A stretch of DNA of 64,000 bases from Snodgrassella sp945267035 (lineage in GTDB: Bacteria; Pseudomonadota; Gammaproteobacteria; Burkholderiales; Neisseriaceae): assembly GCF_026535915.1 (NCBI RefSeq), contig NZ_JAFNPF010000001.1, positions 1,116,001 through 1,180,000 on the forward strand. Direction: 5' to 3'. Position 1 is the first letter of the stretch. Each line of letters opens with the position of its first letter. This document shows, piece by piece, positions 37,647 through 47,625 of this stretch. Below the pieces are notes generated by a model that saw only the letters and a list, made by a program, of their open reading frames with translations, made no database searches and was not told the DNA's origin. The position numbers were made by a program, and so were the translations under genes.

Positions 37647-40600
37647 ATGAGCCATTTTTTAGACAGACTTAATTTTTTACGTAAAACCAAAGAAACCTTT
37701 TCTGCCGGTCATGGTGCAGTGGTGGCAGAGGGCAGAGATTGGGAAGAAGCCTATCGGCAGCGCTGGCAACACGATAAAGTGGTGCGCTCTACTCATGGAG
37801 TCAATTGTACTGGTTCTTGTAGCTGGCGAGTATTTGTCAAAAATGGGCTAATCACATGGGAAATGCAGCAAACAGATTACCCGCGCACGCGAGCTGACTT
37901 GCCCAATCATGAGCCTCGAGGGTGCCCACGTGGCGCATCTTATAGCTGGTATGTGTATTCTGCCCAACGGGTAAAATATCCGATGATTCGCGCTTCTTTA
38001 CTGCGTATGTGGCGCGAAAAACGTCAGAGTATGGGCGCGATAGCTGCATGGCAAAGCATTACTCAGAATCCCGAAAGTGCGAAAAAATATAAATCTGAAC
38101 GTGGTCTGGGTGGTTTCGTGCGCTTGGACTGGAATGAAGCATATGAAATTATCGCTGCAGCCAATGCCTTTACCATCAAAGAGTTTGGTCCTGATCGAGT
38201 AATAGGCTTTTCACCCATTCCGGCAATGTCAATGGTGAGCTATGCTGCCGGTTCGCGCTATTTGAGTCTAATTGGCGGGGTGCCGTTGTCGTTTTACGAC
38301 TGGTACTGTGATCTACCTCCGTCCAGCCCGCAGACATGGGGCGAACAGACTGATGTGGCTGAATCTGCTGACTGGTACAACGCGAATTATTTAATGGTAT
38401 GGGGCTCTAATGTCCCCATGACACGTACTCCGGACGCGCATTTTTATACCGAAGTTCGCTATAAGGGTACAAAAACGGTTGCGGTGTCATCTGATTATGG
38501 CGAAATGGTGAAATTCAGTGACATTTGGTTGGCACCGAAACAAGGTACAGATGCTGCGCTGGCCATGGCGATGGGGCACGTGATTCTGAAAGAATTTCAT
38601 TTGCATAACCCATCAAATTATTTTGTTGATTATTGCCGTCGTTTAACTGACATGCCTAATCTGGTGGTTTTGCATCAGGAAAACGGACGCTTATTGCCGG
38701 GTTATTTTTTACGAGCCAGTCAAATTGCCGATAATCTCAATGAAACCAATCATCCAGAATGGAAAACGCTGGTTATCGATGAACATACAGGCGATATTGT
38801 GGCACCAAAAGGGTCAATTGGGTTTCGCTGGGGCGAGCAAGGAAAATGGAACCTCAAAACAGAAAATTCCAATAATGCAGAAATTCGTGCGCAGATTTCG
38901 CTGGCTGAAAATGCGGATGCAATCATGGGTGTTGCTTTCGATTACTTTGGTGGCGAAGATGCAACCGACATTATTATTAAAAATATACCGGTAAAAAAAA
39001 TAATTGGTGCCGATGGGCAAGAAATCTTGGTAACCACAGTCTTCGATCTGATGTGTGCCAATTATGGTATCGACCGCGGTTTTGGCGGAGATGGCGTGAC
39101 AGATGATTACCTGACTGATGTGCCGTATACCCCCTTGTGGCAGCAAAAGCATACCGGAGTAAAACCGGAGTTAGTGATTCAAGTAGCGCGCGAATTTGCA
39201 CTTAATGCGCATGAAACGCATGGCCGCAGCATGGTAATACTGGGTGCCGGTTTAAATCACTGGTATCACATGGATATGGCGTATCGTGGCATCATCAATA
39301 TGCTGATGATGTGTGGTTGCATAGGACAAAGTGGAGGGGGCTGGTGTCATTACGTGGGACAGGAAAAACTGCGCCCACAATCTGGTTGGGCACCGCTGGC
39401 TTTTGCCACTGATTGGAACCGACCATCACGCCAAATGAATGGTACTTCTTTCTTTTATGCTCATACCAGTCAGTGGCGGCACGAAAAACTGCATATGGCT
39501 GAGGTGATGGCACCGACTCATGCGGGGCAAATGGCAAATATGAGCCAATTGGATTTTAATGTCAAAGCCGAACGCATGGGGTGGTTGCCATCGGCGCCAC
39601 AATTAGGCTGTAATCCGCTTGATATCACGCGAAAAGCCAACCAACAGCAACAAGATCCGATAGCTTTTACGGTTGAACAGCTTAAAACTGGTCAGTTAAT
39701 GATGGCAAGTGAAGATCCAGATAATCCGCAAAATTTCCCCCGTAATCTATTTGTATGGCGGTCAAATATTCTGGGTTCCTCCAGTAAAGGACATGAATAT
39801 TTTCTCAAATATCTGCTCGGCACACAAAATGCCCTCATGAGTGATGAAGGCGATGCCATTAAACCCATAGACGTCAAAGTACGACCCGCAGCTGAAGGCA
39901 AGCTTGATCTGCTTACAGTGCTGGATTTTCGCATGTCGACTACTTGTCTCTATGCCGATATAGTGTTGCCAACAGCTACTTGGTATGAAAAGGATGATCT
40001 GAATACTTCGGATATGCACCCGTTTATTCATCCGCTCAGTGAAGCAGTGAAACCATTATGGGAAAGTAAAACTGACTGGGATATTTATCGCGGATTGGCC
40101 AAAGTATTTTCAGACTTATCAAAAGATTATCTGGGTGTGCGACAGGATCTGGTGTTAACGCCGTTAATGCATGACAGTCCAGAAGAATTGGCTCAACCAT
40201 TTGATCCTAAAGACTGGAAGTTGGGTGAGTGTGAAGCCGTGCCGGGCAAAACCATGCCCAGAATGACCGTAGTCGAACGGGACTATGGCGCAATCTATGA
40301 CAAATTTACTTCAGTCGGACCCTTATTAGAAAAAATAGGTAATGGTGGCAAAGGCATTACCTGGCAAACCACGGAACAAATAGATTTATTACGTCAGCTC
40401 AATCATACCCAGCAAGAAGGTGTCGCCGCAGGTCAGCCAAAAATCTACAGTGCGATAGATGCAGCAGAAATGATTCTAACGCTGGCTCCGGAAACCAATG
40501 GACATGTAGCGGTTAAAGCATGGGAAGCATTATCCCAAAATACCGGTATTGACCATACTCATTTAGCTAAAGCTCGTGAAGATGATGCCATTCGTTTTCG

Positions 40601-41342
40601 TGATGTGCAGGCGCAACCACGTAAAATTATTTCGTCACCAATTTGGTCAGGAGTGGAAAGTGAAAAAGTCAGCTATAACGCCGGCTATACAAATGTGCAT
40701 GAACTAATACCCTGGCGCACACTGACTGGTCGACAGCAGTTTTATCAGGATCATCAATGGATGCGGCTATTTGGAGAGGGGCTGGTATCTTACCGCCCAG
40801 CGGTTGATTTAAAAACTACTCTGAATGTGCAGGGACACCAAAGTAATGGCAATCCGGAAATCGTTTTAAATTTCATTACTCCACACCAGAAATGGGGTAT
40901 TCACAGCACTTATTCTGACAATTTGCGCATGCTTACATTGTCACGTGGTGGCCCACATGTCTGGCTATCTGAAATCGATGCCCAACGTGCCGGTTTGCAG
41001 GACAACGACTGGGTAGAAGTATTTAATGTAAATGGAACCCTGACCGCACGAGTGGTTGTCAGCCAACGCGTGCCTGAAACCATGATCATGATGTATCACG
41101 CGCAGGAGAAAATTGTTAATGTCCCTGGTTCTGAAATTTCGGGCAAGCGTGGTGGAATTCATAATTCCGTTACCAAAGTGGTCATGAAGCCAACGCATAT
41201 GATCGGTGGGTATGCACAGCTTTCATGGGGCTTTAACTACTACGGTACAGTCGGCACCAACCGTGATGAGCTGGTGGTGGTACGCAAAATGAATAAAGTG
41301 GATTGGCTGGATCAACCAGCAGAAAAACCGCTGGCAGAATAA
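37647..41342 (+). CDS. narG: Respiratory nitrate reductase alpha subunit NarG
   Basis: A 1231-residue molybdopterin enzyme, close to the usual ~1240. The FS0 cluster ligands are conserved (His50, Cys54, Cys58 in HGVNCTGSC, Cys93 in RGCPRG). The molybdenum ligand Asp222 lies in YCDLPPSSPQTWGEQ. C-terminal cofactor-binding pieces include HSTYSDNLRML and GKRGGIHNS. It reduces nitrate to nitrite on the cytoplasmic side of the membrane, with bis-MGD as cofactor, receiving electrons through NarH. No twin-arginine signal, consistent with Nar rather than Nap. First gene of narGHJI, 15 bp before narH. Confidence 0.98.
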   Translation: MSHFLDRLNFLRKTKETFSAGHGAVVAEGRDWEEAYRQRWQHDKVVRSTHGVNCTGSCSWRVFVKNGLITWEMQQTDYPRTRADLPNHEPRGCPRGASYSWYVYSAQRVKYPMIRASLLRMWREKRQSMGAIAAWQSITQNPESAKKYKSERGLGGFVRLDWNEAYEIIAAANAFTIKEFGPDRVIGFSPIPAMSMVSYAAGSRYLSLIGGVPLSFYDWYCDLPPSSPQTWGEQTDVAESADWYNANYLMVWGSNVPMTRTPDAHFYTEVRYKGTKTVAVSSDYGEMVKFSDIWLAPKQGTDAALAMAMGHVILKEFHLHNPSNYFVDYCRRLTDMPNLVVLHQENGRLLPGYFLRASQIADNLNETNHPEWKTLVIDEHTGDIVAPKGSIGFRWGEQGKWNLKTENSNNAEIRAQISLAENADAIMGVAFDYFGGEDATDIIIKNIPVKKIIGADGQEILVTTVFDLMCANYGIDRGFGGDGVTDDYLTDVPYTPLWQQKHTGVKPELVIQVAREFALNAHETHGRSMVILGAGLNHWYHMDMAYRGIINMLMMCGCIGQSGGGWCHYVGQEKLRPQSGWAPLAFATDWNRPSRQMNGTSFFYAHTSQWRHEKLHMAEVMAPTHAGQMANMSQLDFNVKAERMGWLPSAPQLGCNPLDITRKANQQQQDPIAFTVEQLKTGQLMMASEDPDNPQNFPRNLFVWRSNILGSSSKGHEYFLKYLLGTQNALMSDEGDAIKPIDVKVRPAAEGKLDLLTVLDFRMSTTCLYADIVLPTATWYEKDDLNTSDMHPFIHPLSEAVKPLWESKTDWDIYRGLAKVFSDLSKDYLGVRQDLVLTPLMHDSPEELAQPFDPKDWKLGECEAVPGKTMPRMTVVERDYGAIYDKFTSVGPLLEKIGNGGKGITWQTTEQIDLLRQLNHTQQEGVAAGQPKIYSAIDAAEMILTLAPETNGHVAVKAWEALSQNTGIDHTHLAKAREDDAIRFRDVQAQPRKIISSPIWSGVESEKVSYNAGYTNVHELIPWRTLTGRQQFYQDHQWMRLFGEGLVSYRPAVDLKTTLNVQGHQSNGNPEIVLNFITPHQKWGIHSTYSDNLRMLTLSRGGPHVWLSEIDAQRAGLQDNDWVEVFNVNGTLTARVVVSQRVPETMIMMYHAQEKIVNVPGSEISGKRGGIHNSVTKVVMKPTHMIGGYAQLSWGFNYYGTVGTNRDELVVVRKMNKVDWLDQPAEKPLAE

Positions 41343-41357
41343 GCAAGGGACACACTC

Positions 41358-42908
41358 ATGAAAATACGTGCACAAATCGCAATGGTGTTAAATCTGGACA
41401 AATGTATTGGCTGCCATACTTGCTCAGTAACCTGTAAAAATGTCTGGACCAGCCGTGATGGGGTGGAATATGCATGGTTTAATAATGTCGAAACCAAACC
41501 AGGTATTGGTTATCCTAAAAATTGGGAAGATCAGGAACAGTATCAGGGTGGCTGGGTAAGAAAGAGCTCTGGTCAAATCAAACTGAAACAGGGTAATCGA
41601 TTGAAAATTTTGGCGAATATTTTTGCTAACCCCAATATGCCAGCTATTGACCAATATTACGAACCCTTTACCTACGATTATGAACATCTGCAAAACGCTC
41701 CTCTGATGCAGACACCACCTACAGCTCAACCAGTATCAGTCTTAACCGGCCGCAAAATGGATAAGATTGTATGGGGACCAAACTGGGAAGATGATTTGGG
41801 TGGGGAATTTGCTAAACGGTCTAAAGATAAGCTTTTTGATGGTATCCAAAAAGATATTTATGCTGCTTTTGAAAATACCTTCATGATGTATCTGCCACGT
41901 TTGTGTGAGCATTGCCTTAATCCTGCTTGCGTGGCCAGTTGCCCGTCCGGTTCGATTTATAAGCGCGAAGAAGATGGCATTGTACTCATAGATCAGGACA
42001 AATGCCGTGGCTGGCGCATGTGTGTTTCCGGCTGTCCGTATAAAAAAATTTATTATAACTGGGTGGCTGGTAAGGCCGAAAAATGCATATTTTGTTATCC
42101 GCGTATAGAAGGCGGTCAACCCACCATTTGTTCCGAAACCTGCGTTGGCCGTATCCGCTATCTGGGTGTCTTACTTTATGATGCCGATCGCATCAGCGCC
42201 AGTGCTTCCGTAGAAAATCCACAGGATTTATACCAGCAGCAACTGGATATTTTCCTTGATCCGAACGATCCTGAAATCGAAAAACAAGCATTGGCACAAG
42301 GTATTTCGGCAGACTGGATAGAAGCCGCAAAAAATTCACCGGTATACAAAATGGCGGTGGAATGGAAAATAGCCTTTCCGCTGCATCCTGAATACCGGAC
42401 ATTGCCCATGGTATGGTACATCCCGCCATTATCTCCCATTCAGTCTGCGTTGGAATCTGGAGTGGTAGGTCAGAATGGTTTGATTCCGGAAATTAAAGAT
42501 ATGCGCATCCCCATCGAATATCTGGCTAACTTGCTAACAGCTGGTAAAACAGAACCGATCGTCAATGCGCTACAGACCATGGTTGATATGCGCAAATACA
42601 TGCGCAACAAATCTATCTACTCTGACGAAAGAGCGCAGCAATTGATGGATAGCGCGCGATTAAGTGCGGAACAAATTGAACAGATGTATCAGATTATGGC
42701 TATCGCCAATTATGAAGATCGTTTCGTCATTCCAAGTGCCCATCGAGAATGGGTCGACAATACATTTGCGGAAAAGTCAGCTTGTGGCTTCTCTTTTGGT
42801 GAAGGCTGTCATAACGGACACAGTCAACAGAGTCTTTTTGGCACTCGTAAAGCTGCCCCGATTGTTTTTCACGGTCTGCGTAAGAAAAAAGACCGTCAAT
42901 CAGTTTAA
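41358..42908 (+). CDS. narH: Respiratory nitrate reductase beta subunit NarH
   Basis: A 516-residue iron-sulfur protein. Four cysteine groups are intact: CIGCHTCSVTCKN, CEHCLNPACVASCPSG, CRGWRMCVSGCPYKK (with Trp in place of one Cys, the normal 3Fe-4S site) and CIFC with CSETCVGR. It carries one 3Fe-4S and three 4Fe-4S clusters that pass electrons from the haem of NarI to NarG. Nothing is missing compared with known NarH. narJ begins 11 bp after its stop. Confidence 0.98.
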   Translation: MKIRAQIAMVLNLDKCIGCHTCSVTCKNVWTSRDGVEYAWFNNVETKPGIGYPKNWEDQEQYQGGWVRKSSGQIKLKQGNRLKILANIFANPNMPAIDQYYEPFTYDYEHLQNAPLMQTPPTAQPVSVLTGRKMDKIVWGPNWEDDLGGEFAKRSKDKLFDGIQKDIYAAFENTFMMYLPRLCEHCLNPACVASCPSGSIYKREEDGIVLIDQDKCRGWRMCVSGCPYKKIYYNWVAGKAEKCIFCYPRIEGGQPTICSETCVGRIRYLGVLLYDADRISASASVENPQDLYQQQLDIFLDPNDPEIEKQALAQGISADWIEAAKNSPVYKMAVEWKIAFPLHPEYRTLPMVWYIPPLSPIQSALESGVVGQNGLIPEIKDMRIPIEYLANLLTAGKTEPIVNALQTMVDMRKYMRNKSIYSDERAQQLMDSARLSAEQIEQMYQIMAIANYEDRFVIPSAHREWVDNTFAEKSACGFSFGEGCHNGHSQQSLFGTRKAAPIVFHGLRKKKDRQSV

Positions 42909-42919
42909 GAGGATGATAA

Positions 42920-43555
42920 ATGTATAAAATATTATCCATTTTGCTAAGTTATCCGCGCCAATATTGGCTTGATCATGTCGACCAATTACATGACGCTATT
43001 AGAAAAGAGGCAACACCAGAACAGGCTGCAGCGTTAAATCCCTTTTTTTCCCATTTACGCGAGCACGATGAGATTAGCCTACAGGAAATTTATGTCAATA
43101 CATTCGACCGTAGTCGCAACCATTCCTTGCATCTGTTTGAACATCTTCACGGCGAAGACCGTGCACGTGGGCAAGCAATGGTAGATTTACTCGCAGAATA
43201 TCAAGCGCGCGGACTGGAACCCGACAATAACGAACTACCGGATTATCTGCCTTTATTTTTGGAATTTTTATCTACCATTGAACTGGAACAAGCACAAAAT
43301 TTTATGACTGATGCGGTGCATGTGATTAATTACATAGCTAAGAATCTGCATAAAAACCAATCTGTTTATGCTGAAGTAATGGATGCAGTGGTTGCTTTAT
43401 CACCAGTGGCTGCGCAACCCTTACAAGCGGCGCCAGTGCGAAATATGGACGAAGCACTGGAAAAATTTGGACCGACTGCAGAAGGGTTGGAACCATTATT
43501 GCATCAACCATCAGTGCAGGAAGTGCAATTTTTCCGCCAAAACACACACAGTTAA
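42920..43555 (+). CDS. narJ: Nitrate reductase assembly chaperone NarJ
   Basis: A 211-residue cytoplasmic chaperone of the NarJ/TorD family, all helical and acidic. Family pieces include SLHLFEHLHGEDRARGQAM and ELPDYLPLFLEFLS. It binds the NarG N-terminus and ensures molybdenum-cofactor insertion before membrane attachment. The ribosome site GAGG is 7 bases upstream of the ATG. It sits between narH and narI as in all nar operons. Confidence 0.95.
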   Translation: MYKILSILLSYPRQYWLDHVDQLHDAIRKEATPEQAAALNPFFSHLREHDEISLQEIYVNTFDRSRNHSLHLFEHLHGEDRARGQAMVDLLAEYQARGLEPDNNELPDYLPLFLEFLSTIELEQAQNFMTDAVHVINYIAKNLHKNQSVYAEVMDAVVALSPVAAQPLQAAPVRNMDEALEKFGPTAEGLEPLLHQPSVQEVQFFRQNTHS

Positions 43556-43568
43556 GCCGGGAGACATC

Positions 43569-44258
43569 ATGTATTATCTAAATCAATTTATTTTCGGCAT
43601 CTATCCATATATAGCTGCTAGCGTCTTTTTTCTAGGCAGTTTGATCCGGTTTGACACCAACCAGTATTCTTGGAAATCTGAATCAAGCCAGCTGTTATAT
43701 CCGCATCTTCTGCGTACTGGCAATATTTTGTTCCATATTGGCATTTTGGGGCTTTTTTTTGGTCATCTAGTTGGCTTGCTAACCCCAGTTGCCGTATGGG
43801 ATGCGCTAGGAATCAGTCATCAAACCAAGCAGCTAACCGCAATGTATGCTGGCGGTTTTATGGGTCTACTGGCATTAATCGGTATACTCATCCTACTTCA
43901 CCGTAGATTTAGTTGTGCGCGTTTATTAGCCAATAGTAGCTGGCGTGATAAATTAGTTCTATTCTGGATATTGATCACGCTGTGTCTGGGTCTGGGAACC
44001 ATTCATGTATCAGCCCATCATCGAGATGGTTCAGAAATGCTCATCCTGATGCAGTGGGCACAACACATAGTAACATTCAGAAGTGGCGCTGCTGACCTCA
44101 TAGCCCATGTTCACCCGATATTTAAACTCCATTTGTTTATGGGGATGAGTTTATTTGTGATATTCCCATTTACCCGATTAGTACATGTCTGGAGCGGGTT
44201 TGGCACATTAATTTATCTCAAACGCCGGGCACAACTGATAAGAAGCCGTCGTTATTAA
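43569..44258 (+). CDS. narI: Respiratory nitrate reductase gamma subunit NarI
   Basis: A 229-residue cytochrome b membrane subunit with five membrane helices. Candidate haem-ligand histidines are in HLLRTGNILFHIGIL and FFGHLVG (helix 2) and in DLIAHVHPIFKLHLFMG (helix 5). It oxidises quinol at the periplasmic face and feeds two b haems, generating proton-motive force. The frame is open upstream to 43383 within narJ, but GGGAG at 43559-43563 and the first membrane helix place the start at 43569. Confidence 0.96.
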   Translation: MYYLNQFIFGIYPYIAASVFFLGSLIRFDTNQYSWKSESSQLLYPHLLRTGNILFHIGILGLFFGHLVGLLTPVAVWDALGISHQTKQLTAMYAGGFMGLLALIGILILLHRRFSCARLLANSSWRDKLVLFWILITLCLGLGTIHVSAHHRDGSEMLILMQWAQHIVTFRSGAADLIAHVHPIFKLHLFMGMSLFVIFPFTRLVHVWSGFGTLIYLKRRAQLIRSRRY

Positions 44259-44431
44259 ATAATTTATCAGTTTATACTCATATAATTGCCGTGATGACAA
44301 ACACATCATGGCTAAAATGCGCTACAGATTTTTTACCAATATCAATAACCAAAAACCATACGCTGTTTTAAATGCTGGATAAGATCAAATGAGTGACAGA
44401 TTTAATTTGTATCTACTATTTAACCAATTGG

Positions 44432-45052
44432 TTAGGTATAAATTTTAAATTTCTCAACCACAACACCGCAGATTTTGAACTGGCTTGTCATAGCAATAAT
44501 TGGATAACGAGGATTTAATGGTTTTAAATAATGTCTGCTACCTTCAATAATTAACTGTTTCAGCATGGCTTCTGCTTCATTTTCATACACAATAATGAAA
44601 TTTTTATCCTGTGGTTCTAATTCAGGCTCAACAATAATGAAGTCACTCGAAACAAATTCTGGCTCCATGCTGTCGCCTAAAACCTTTAACACAAATGTTT
44701 TGTCACTTGGTTTATAAAATGCAGGAGTTAAAATATATCTGTCGGCAGTTAAATCCGCACAACTTTGCTGCCACTTGCCAGCTTCTTCCCAAGTCAGTAA
44801 AGGCAATTTGACATTACAGTAATCACTTCTGGATGGTTCAACAGAGGAAATACCGAAATGTTCTGGAGTGACCACATCGGCAAAGTATGATATCAGCTTG
44901 TCAATATGGGTTTTATTTACTCTACCTGTTTTTATCCAGCTGGTAACAGAGGGTGGCTTAATGGCGAAAGCCCGAGCAACATCGGCTTTACGTACCCCTT
45001 TTAATTTGATGGCCGCATCAATAGCTTCACCCAATTTTTTCCCGCTAAACAT
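44432..45052 (-). CDS. Phage CI/LexA-like repressor (HTH plus S24 peptidase)
   Basis: A 206-residue repressor. The N-terminal helix-turn-helix (about residues 18-45, KADVARAFAIKPPSVTSWIK) is XRE-like. The C-terminal S24 peptidase domain has all parts needed for RecA-stimulated self-cleavage: an Ala91-Gly92 bond in TWEEAGKWQ, Ser128 in LGDSMEP and Lys165 in AEAMLKQ, with the LexA-like 37-residue Ser-Lys spacing. Such proteins keep prophages silent and fall apart upon DNA damage. No other phage gene is recognisable around it, so it may be a prophage leftover or have been recruited to another regulon. Confidence 0.85.
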   Translation of the reverse strand: MFSGKKLGEAIDAAIKLKGVRKADVARAFAIKPPSVTSWIKTGRVNKTHIDKLISYFADVVTPEHFGISSVEPSRSDYCNVKLPLLTWEEAGKWQQSCADLTADRYILTPAFYKPSDKTFVLKVLGDSMEPEFVSSDFIIVEPELEPQDKNFIIVYENEAEAMLKQLIIEGSRHYLKPLNPRYPIIAMTSQFKICGVVVEKFKIYT

Positions 45053-45078
45053 AATTTCCCTTTTTTGTCCTAAAAAAA

Positions 45079-45097
45079 ATTTAATGACTAGTTAAAT
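45079..45097. promoter_or_regulatory. Possible operator of the CI-like repressor
   Basis: Inverted repeat ATTTAA (45079-45084) and TTAAAT (45092-45097) around a 7-base centre, 27-45 bases before the repressor start. Position suggests autoregulation, but A/T repeats are frequent in this AT-rich region. Confidence 0.3.
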
Positions 45098-46913
45098 TAG
45101 TGCATCTATGGATTGTTAAAATGGTTAATGCTCTTTAATAGCTATTCTCAATTTACATTTCATGGTTTCTGAGATGACTAATATGATAAATATTTTTTAA
45201 ACTTAAAATTTTGACAAGAGTTATTTTACCTATTCAATGTATAATATTGATTTTGAAACTATAACTGCAGCATAAATTTAAAGCTAAAACCATATTAGAG
45301 ATTAAAATATTTAATTAAATATTAAAATTTTAATGTCAAATTAAAACTTATTATACATAAAGTAATGTTAATAAGCATTAAGATTATGTTGGTAATTCCT
45401 TTCTTTGCAACGAAAACAATGAAAAAAAAATTTTTGGAAATTTTGTCTAAAATCCTAAATTTTCAGTTAATTTAATATGTTATATACATATTAATTCAGT
45501 TCAAATGGATAATACCATCTGGTTTTTCGTTTACTAATCTATTACATAATTAATATACGTTTACGAATTATCTATATAAACCTAATCAATGGCAAGAATA
45601 GCAAATTAATTAATACTAATGGTTTGATGATGTATTTTTTTACAGATAAAATAAACGTTTATCATGAAAAATAATCTCATTTTTTTGTTAATAGGATATT
45701 AATGGTTTTTTATCACGCAGACATTTTCTATCCAGGACATTTTTACTATAAGGAAAATCTGCTTGTATTAGTTATCATTTTTATATGATGTTAAAATATA
45801 AAATTGATAATTTTCAATATATTGAATATTAAAATATTAATGGAAATGATTATTTCGCACAATACTATATTGAACGTCATCAGCATAATAAAGAAGAATA
45901 AGACTTACTATGATCCAAATATAAAAATGCAGGTAAGTTAATATTATTTGATTTATGTCAAGTATTTTGCGGGATTTCAGGGGGATTTTTGTCGGAAATA
46001 GACACAGTTTTTCGCTGAATTTCGGTTTAAACCACACTTTCTTACTCCGATTTTGGTCATAAAGTTGAAATTTACATCCTGACTAAGCATTAAAATATTT
46101 ATTTTATGCTAATTCAATTAAATTTATTGTTTAATGGCTAATTGCCTCTAATATTCTTTAGTGATTGCCTATTAAATAAGTAAGAACTAATCATGTCACT
46201 GCAAAAAAAATAATTTTAATTAAATATAATCAAGTTTTTAAGCAAAAATTATGCTGAGACACCAATGAATCAAACACTTTTTCTTTGTAGAATTGGGCGC
46301 GATAAAATATTACTTTAGAATCAATGATGGAATCTGAAAAGTTGGACGCAAACTCGGCTACATACAATAGCGTTTTTGAGCTTGGTTACGGGCATGTTAG
46401 CAATAATGGTATTTTTTAATGATAGTGTTTACAGACAACTAAACTTTTATCTTAAATTTGATCAATGATATCTGATTTTTACATCATTTATCTCCTACCC
46501 ATATATATTGGATAACAGATGGGAATGGGTTAATACCTCTTAGCTCAGCCCATAGGAATGATAAAAGAAAATCGAGAATAAAAGATAAAAGAACCGATTT
46601 CTTGCTATTAAATTGAAAAGTTTGCTGCGAGAGAATTAAAACGGTTGGGACAATTGCTGAACCATAAAAATCTACTTATTTAAATTAAAATATGGTGCAG
46701 AAAGAATATTGAAGCAGTAATGTTAAAAAAATATGAACGGTTTAGTGGCCAGTTAAAATGACCCGCAATATTATAGAAAGGAAACACCGACCACCAGCCA
46801 TGTGCAAGTGCAGGAGTTAAACTTCTTCGTAGATGATTTTGATTTATAATTTTCAATATTTATTTATTATCCTACGTTATAAAAATGATACTTAAAAATT
46901 AAAAAAGTTAAAT
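45098..46913. other. Very AT-rich gene-free region
   Basis: About 1.8 kb with a base composition well below the neighbouring genes (long A and T runs, estimated near 25-28% G+C). I find no ORF with a convincing start or protein-like sequence; a 66-codon minus-strand frame at 45837-46037 is probably chance. It borders the orphan phage-type repressor on one side and decayed ankyrin DNA on the other, as expected of a worn-down mobile element. No terminal repeats, integrase or tRNA end was found. Confidence 0.5.
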
Positions 46914-47417
46914 ATGGAAGACAAATCAAATAAACTTGCTTTTAAAAATAACTGTCAGAAATTAGAGGAAGAATTGAGTAAATGCTCAGTATCACAGATT
47001 AATGAACCGAAAAAAGGGTTGCGATTTACTCCAATCTTTTTTTTGTTTTAGCAAGTGCAATTGAATCCGCAAAACTGCTTATAAAATATGGGGCAAATGT
47101 CAATGCGTTAGATGTTTACGGTAGACCACCGCTTTATTACATCGGAGACACTAGCCCCGTACCGAGCGCAACTGCAGGAAACCGCTTACAGATTGCCAAA
47201 CTATTGTTGGATAATGGGACAGATATCAATATCACTGATACCTCTGGAAACCAACCGTTAGGTTCTGTAGTTCATAATGCTGGTATCACAGGCAAAGAAG
47301 AGCTTCCAATTGTTGGTACATAGTGCCGATCCTAACCGCAAAAATAACTATGGCAGAAGCCCTTTGGATATGGCAACCAAACCTATGATAGAAATATTTG
47401 AAAGCCACAAAAAATAA
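46914..47417 (+). pseudogene. Ankyrin-repeat pseudogene, tandem copy of the downstream gene
   Basis: From ATG 46914 it follows the downstream intact gene (47626-48204) almost codon by codon, then loses frame near 47040 in a T-run where the intact gene reads VSDGLVES. A long stretch then matches nearly exactly (LLIKYGANVNALDVYGR, NRLQIAKLLLDN). Near 47300 about 17 bases are missing and a second frame loss occurs; the end (NYGRSPLDMATKPM) again matches to the stop at 47415-47417. Two frame-breaking events leave it non-functional. DNA identity in the middle is very high, so the duplication or a conversion event is recent. Confidence 0.85.
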
Positions 47418-47625
47418 AAAAACCAGCATGTGTTTACGCCAAAATTTTGAGGCAATTATAAAATACGACTTAGACAAACGCGTTTTAGAAAGGATGATAA
47501 AAAACGAGAGGAAGTACACAGTAAACGTATAAGAGAACAGATTCAATTCATATGATAAATTTGACCAGTGATAATAAAAATACTATATTATTTCAAATAA
47601 TTTAAAAATATGAATTAAATAAATA

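Noticed and set aside
43383..43568. N-terminal extension of NarI inside narJ
   Set aside because: NarI begins at MYYLNQF with its own ribosome site; the extension is narJ read in another frame.
45211..45245. TTGACA and TATAAT in the AT-rich region
   Set aside because: The spacer is 23 bases, too long for a sigma-70 promoter, and no gene follows.
45837..46037. 66-codon minus-strand frame in AT-rich DNA
   Set aside because: No ribosome site, low-complexity sequence and no protein-like pattern.
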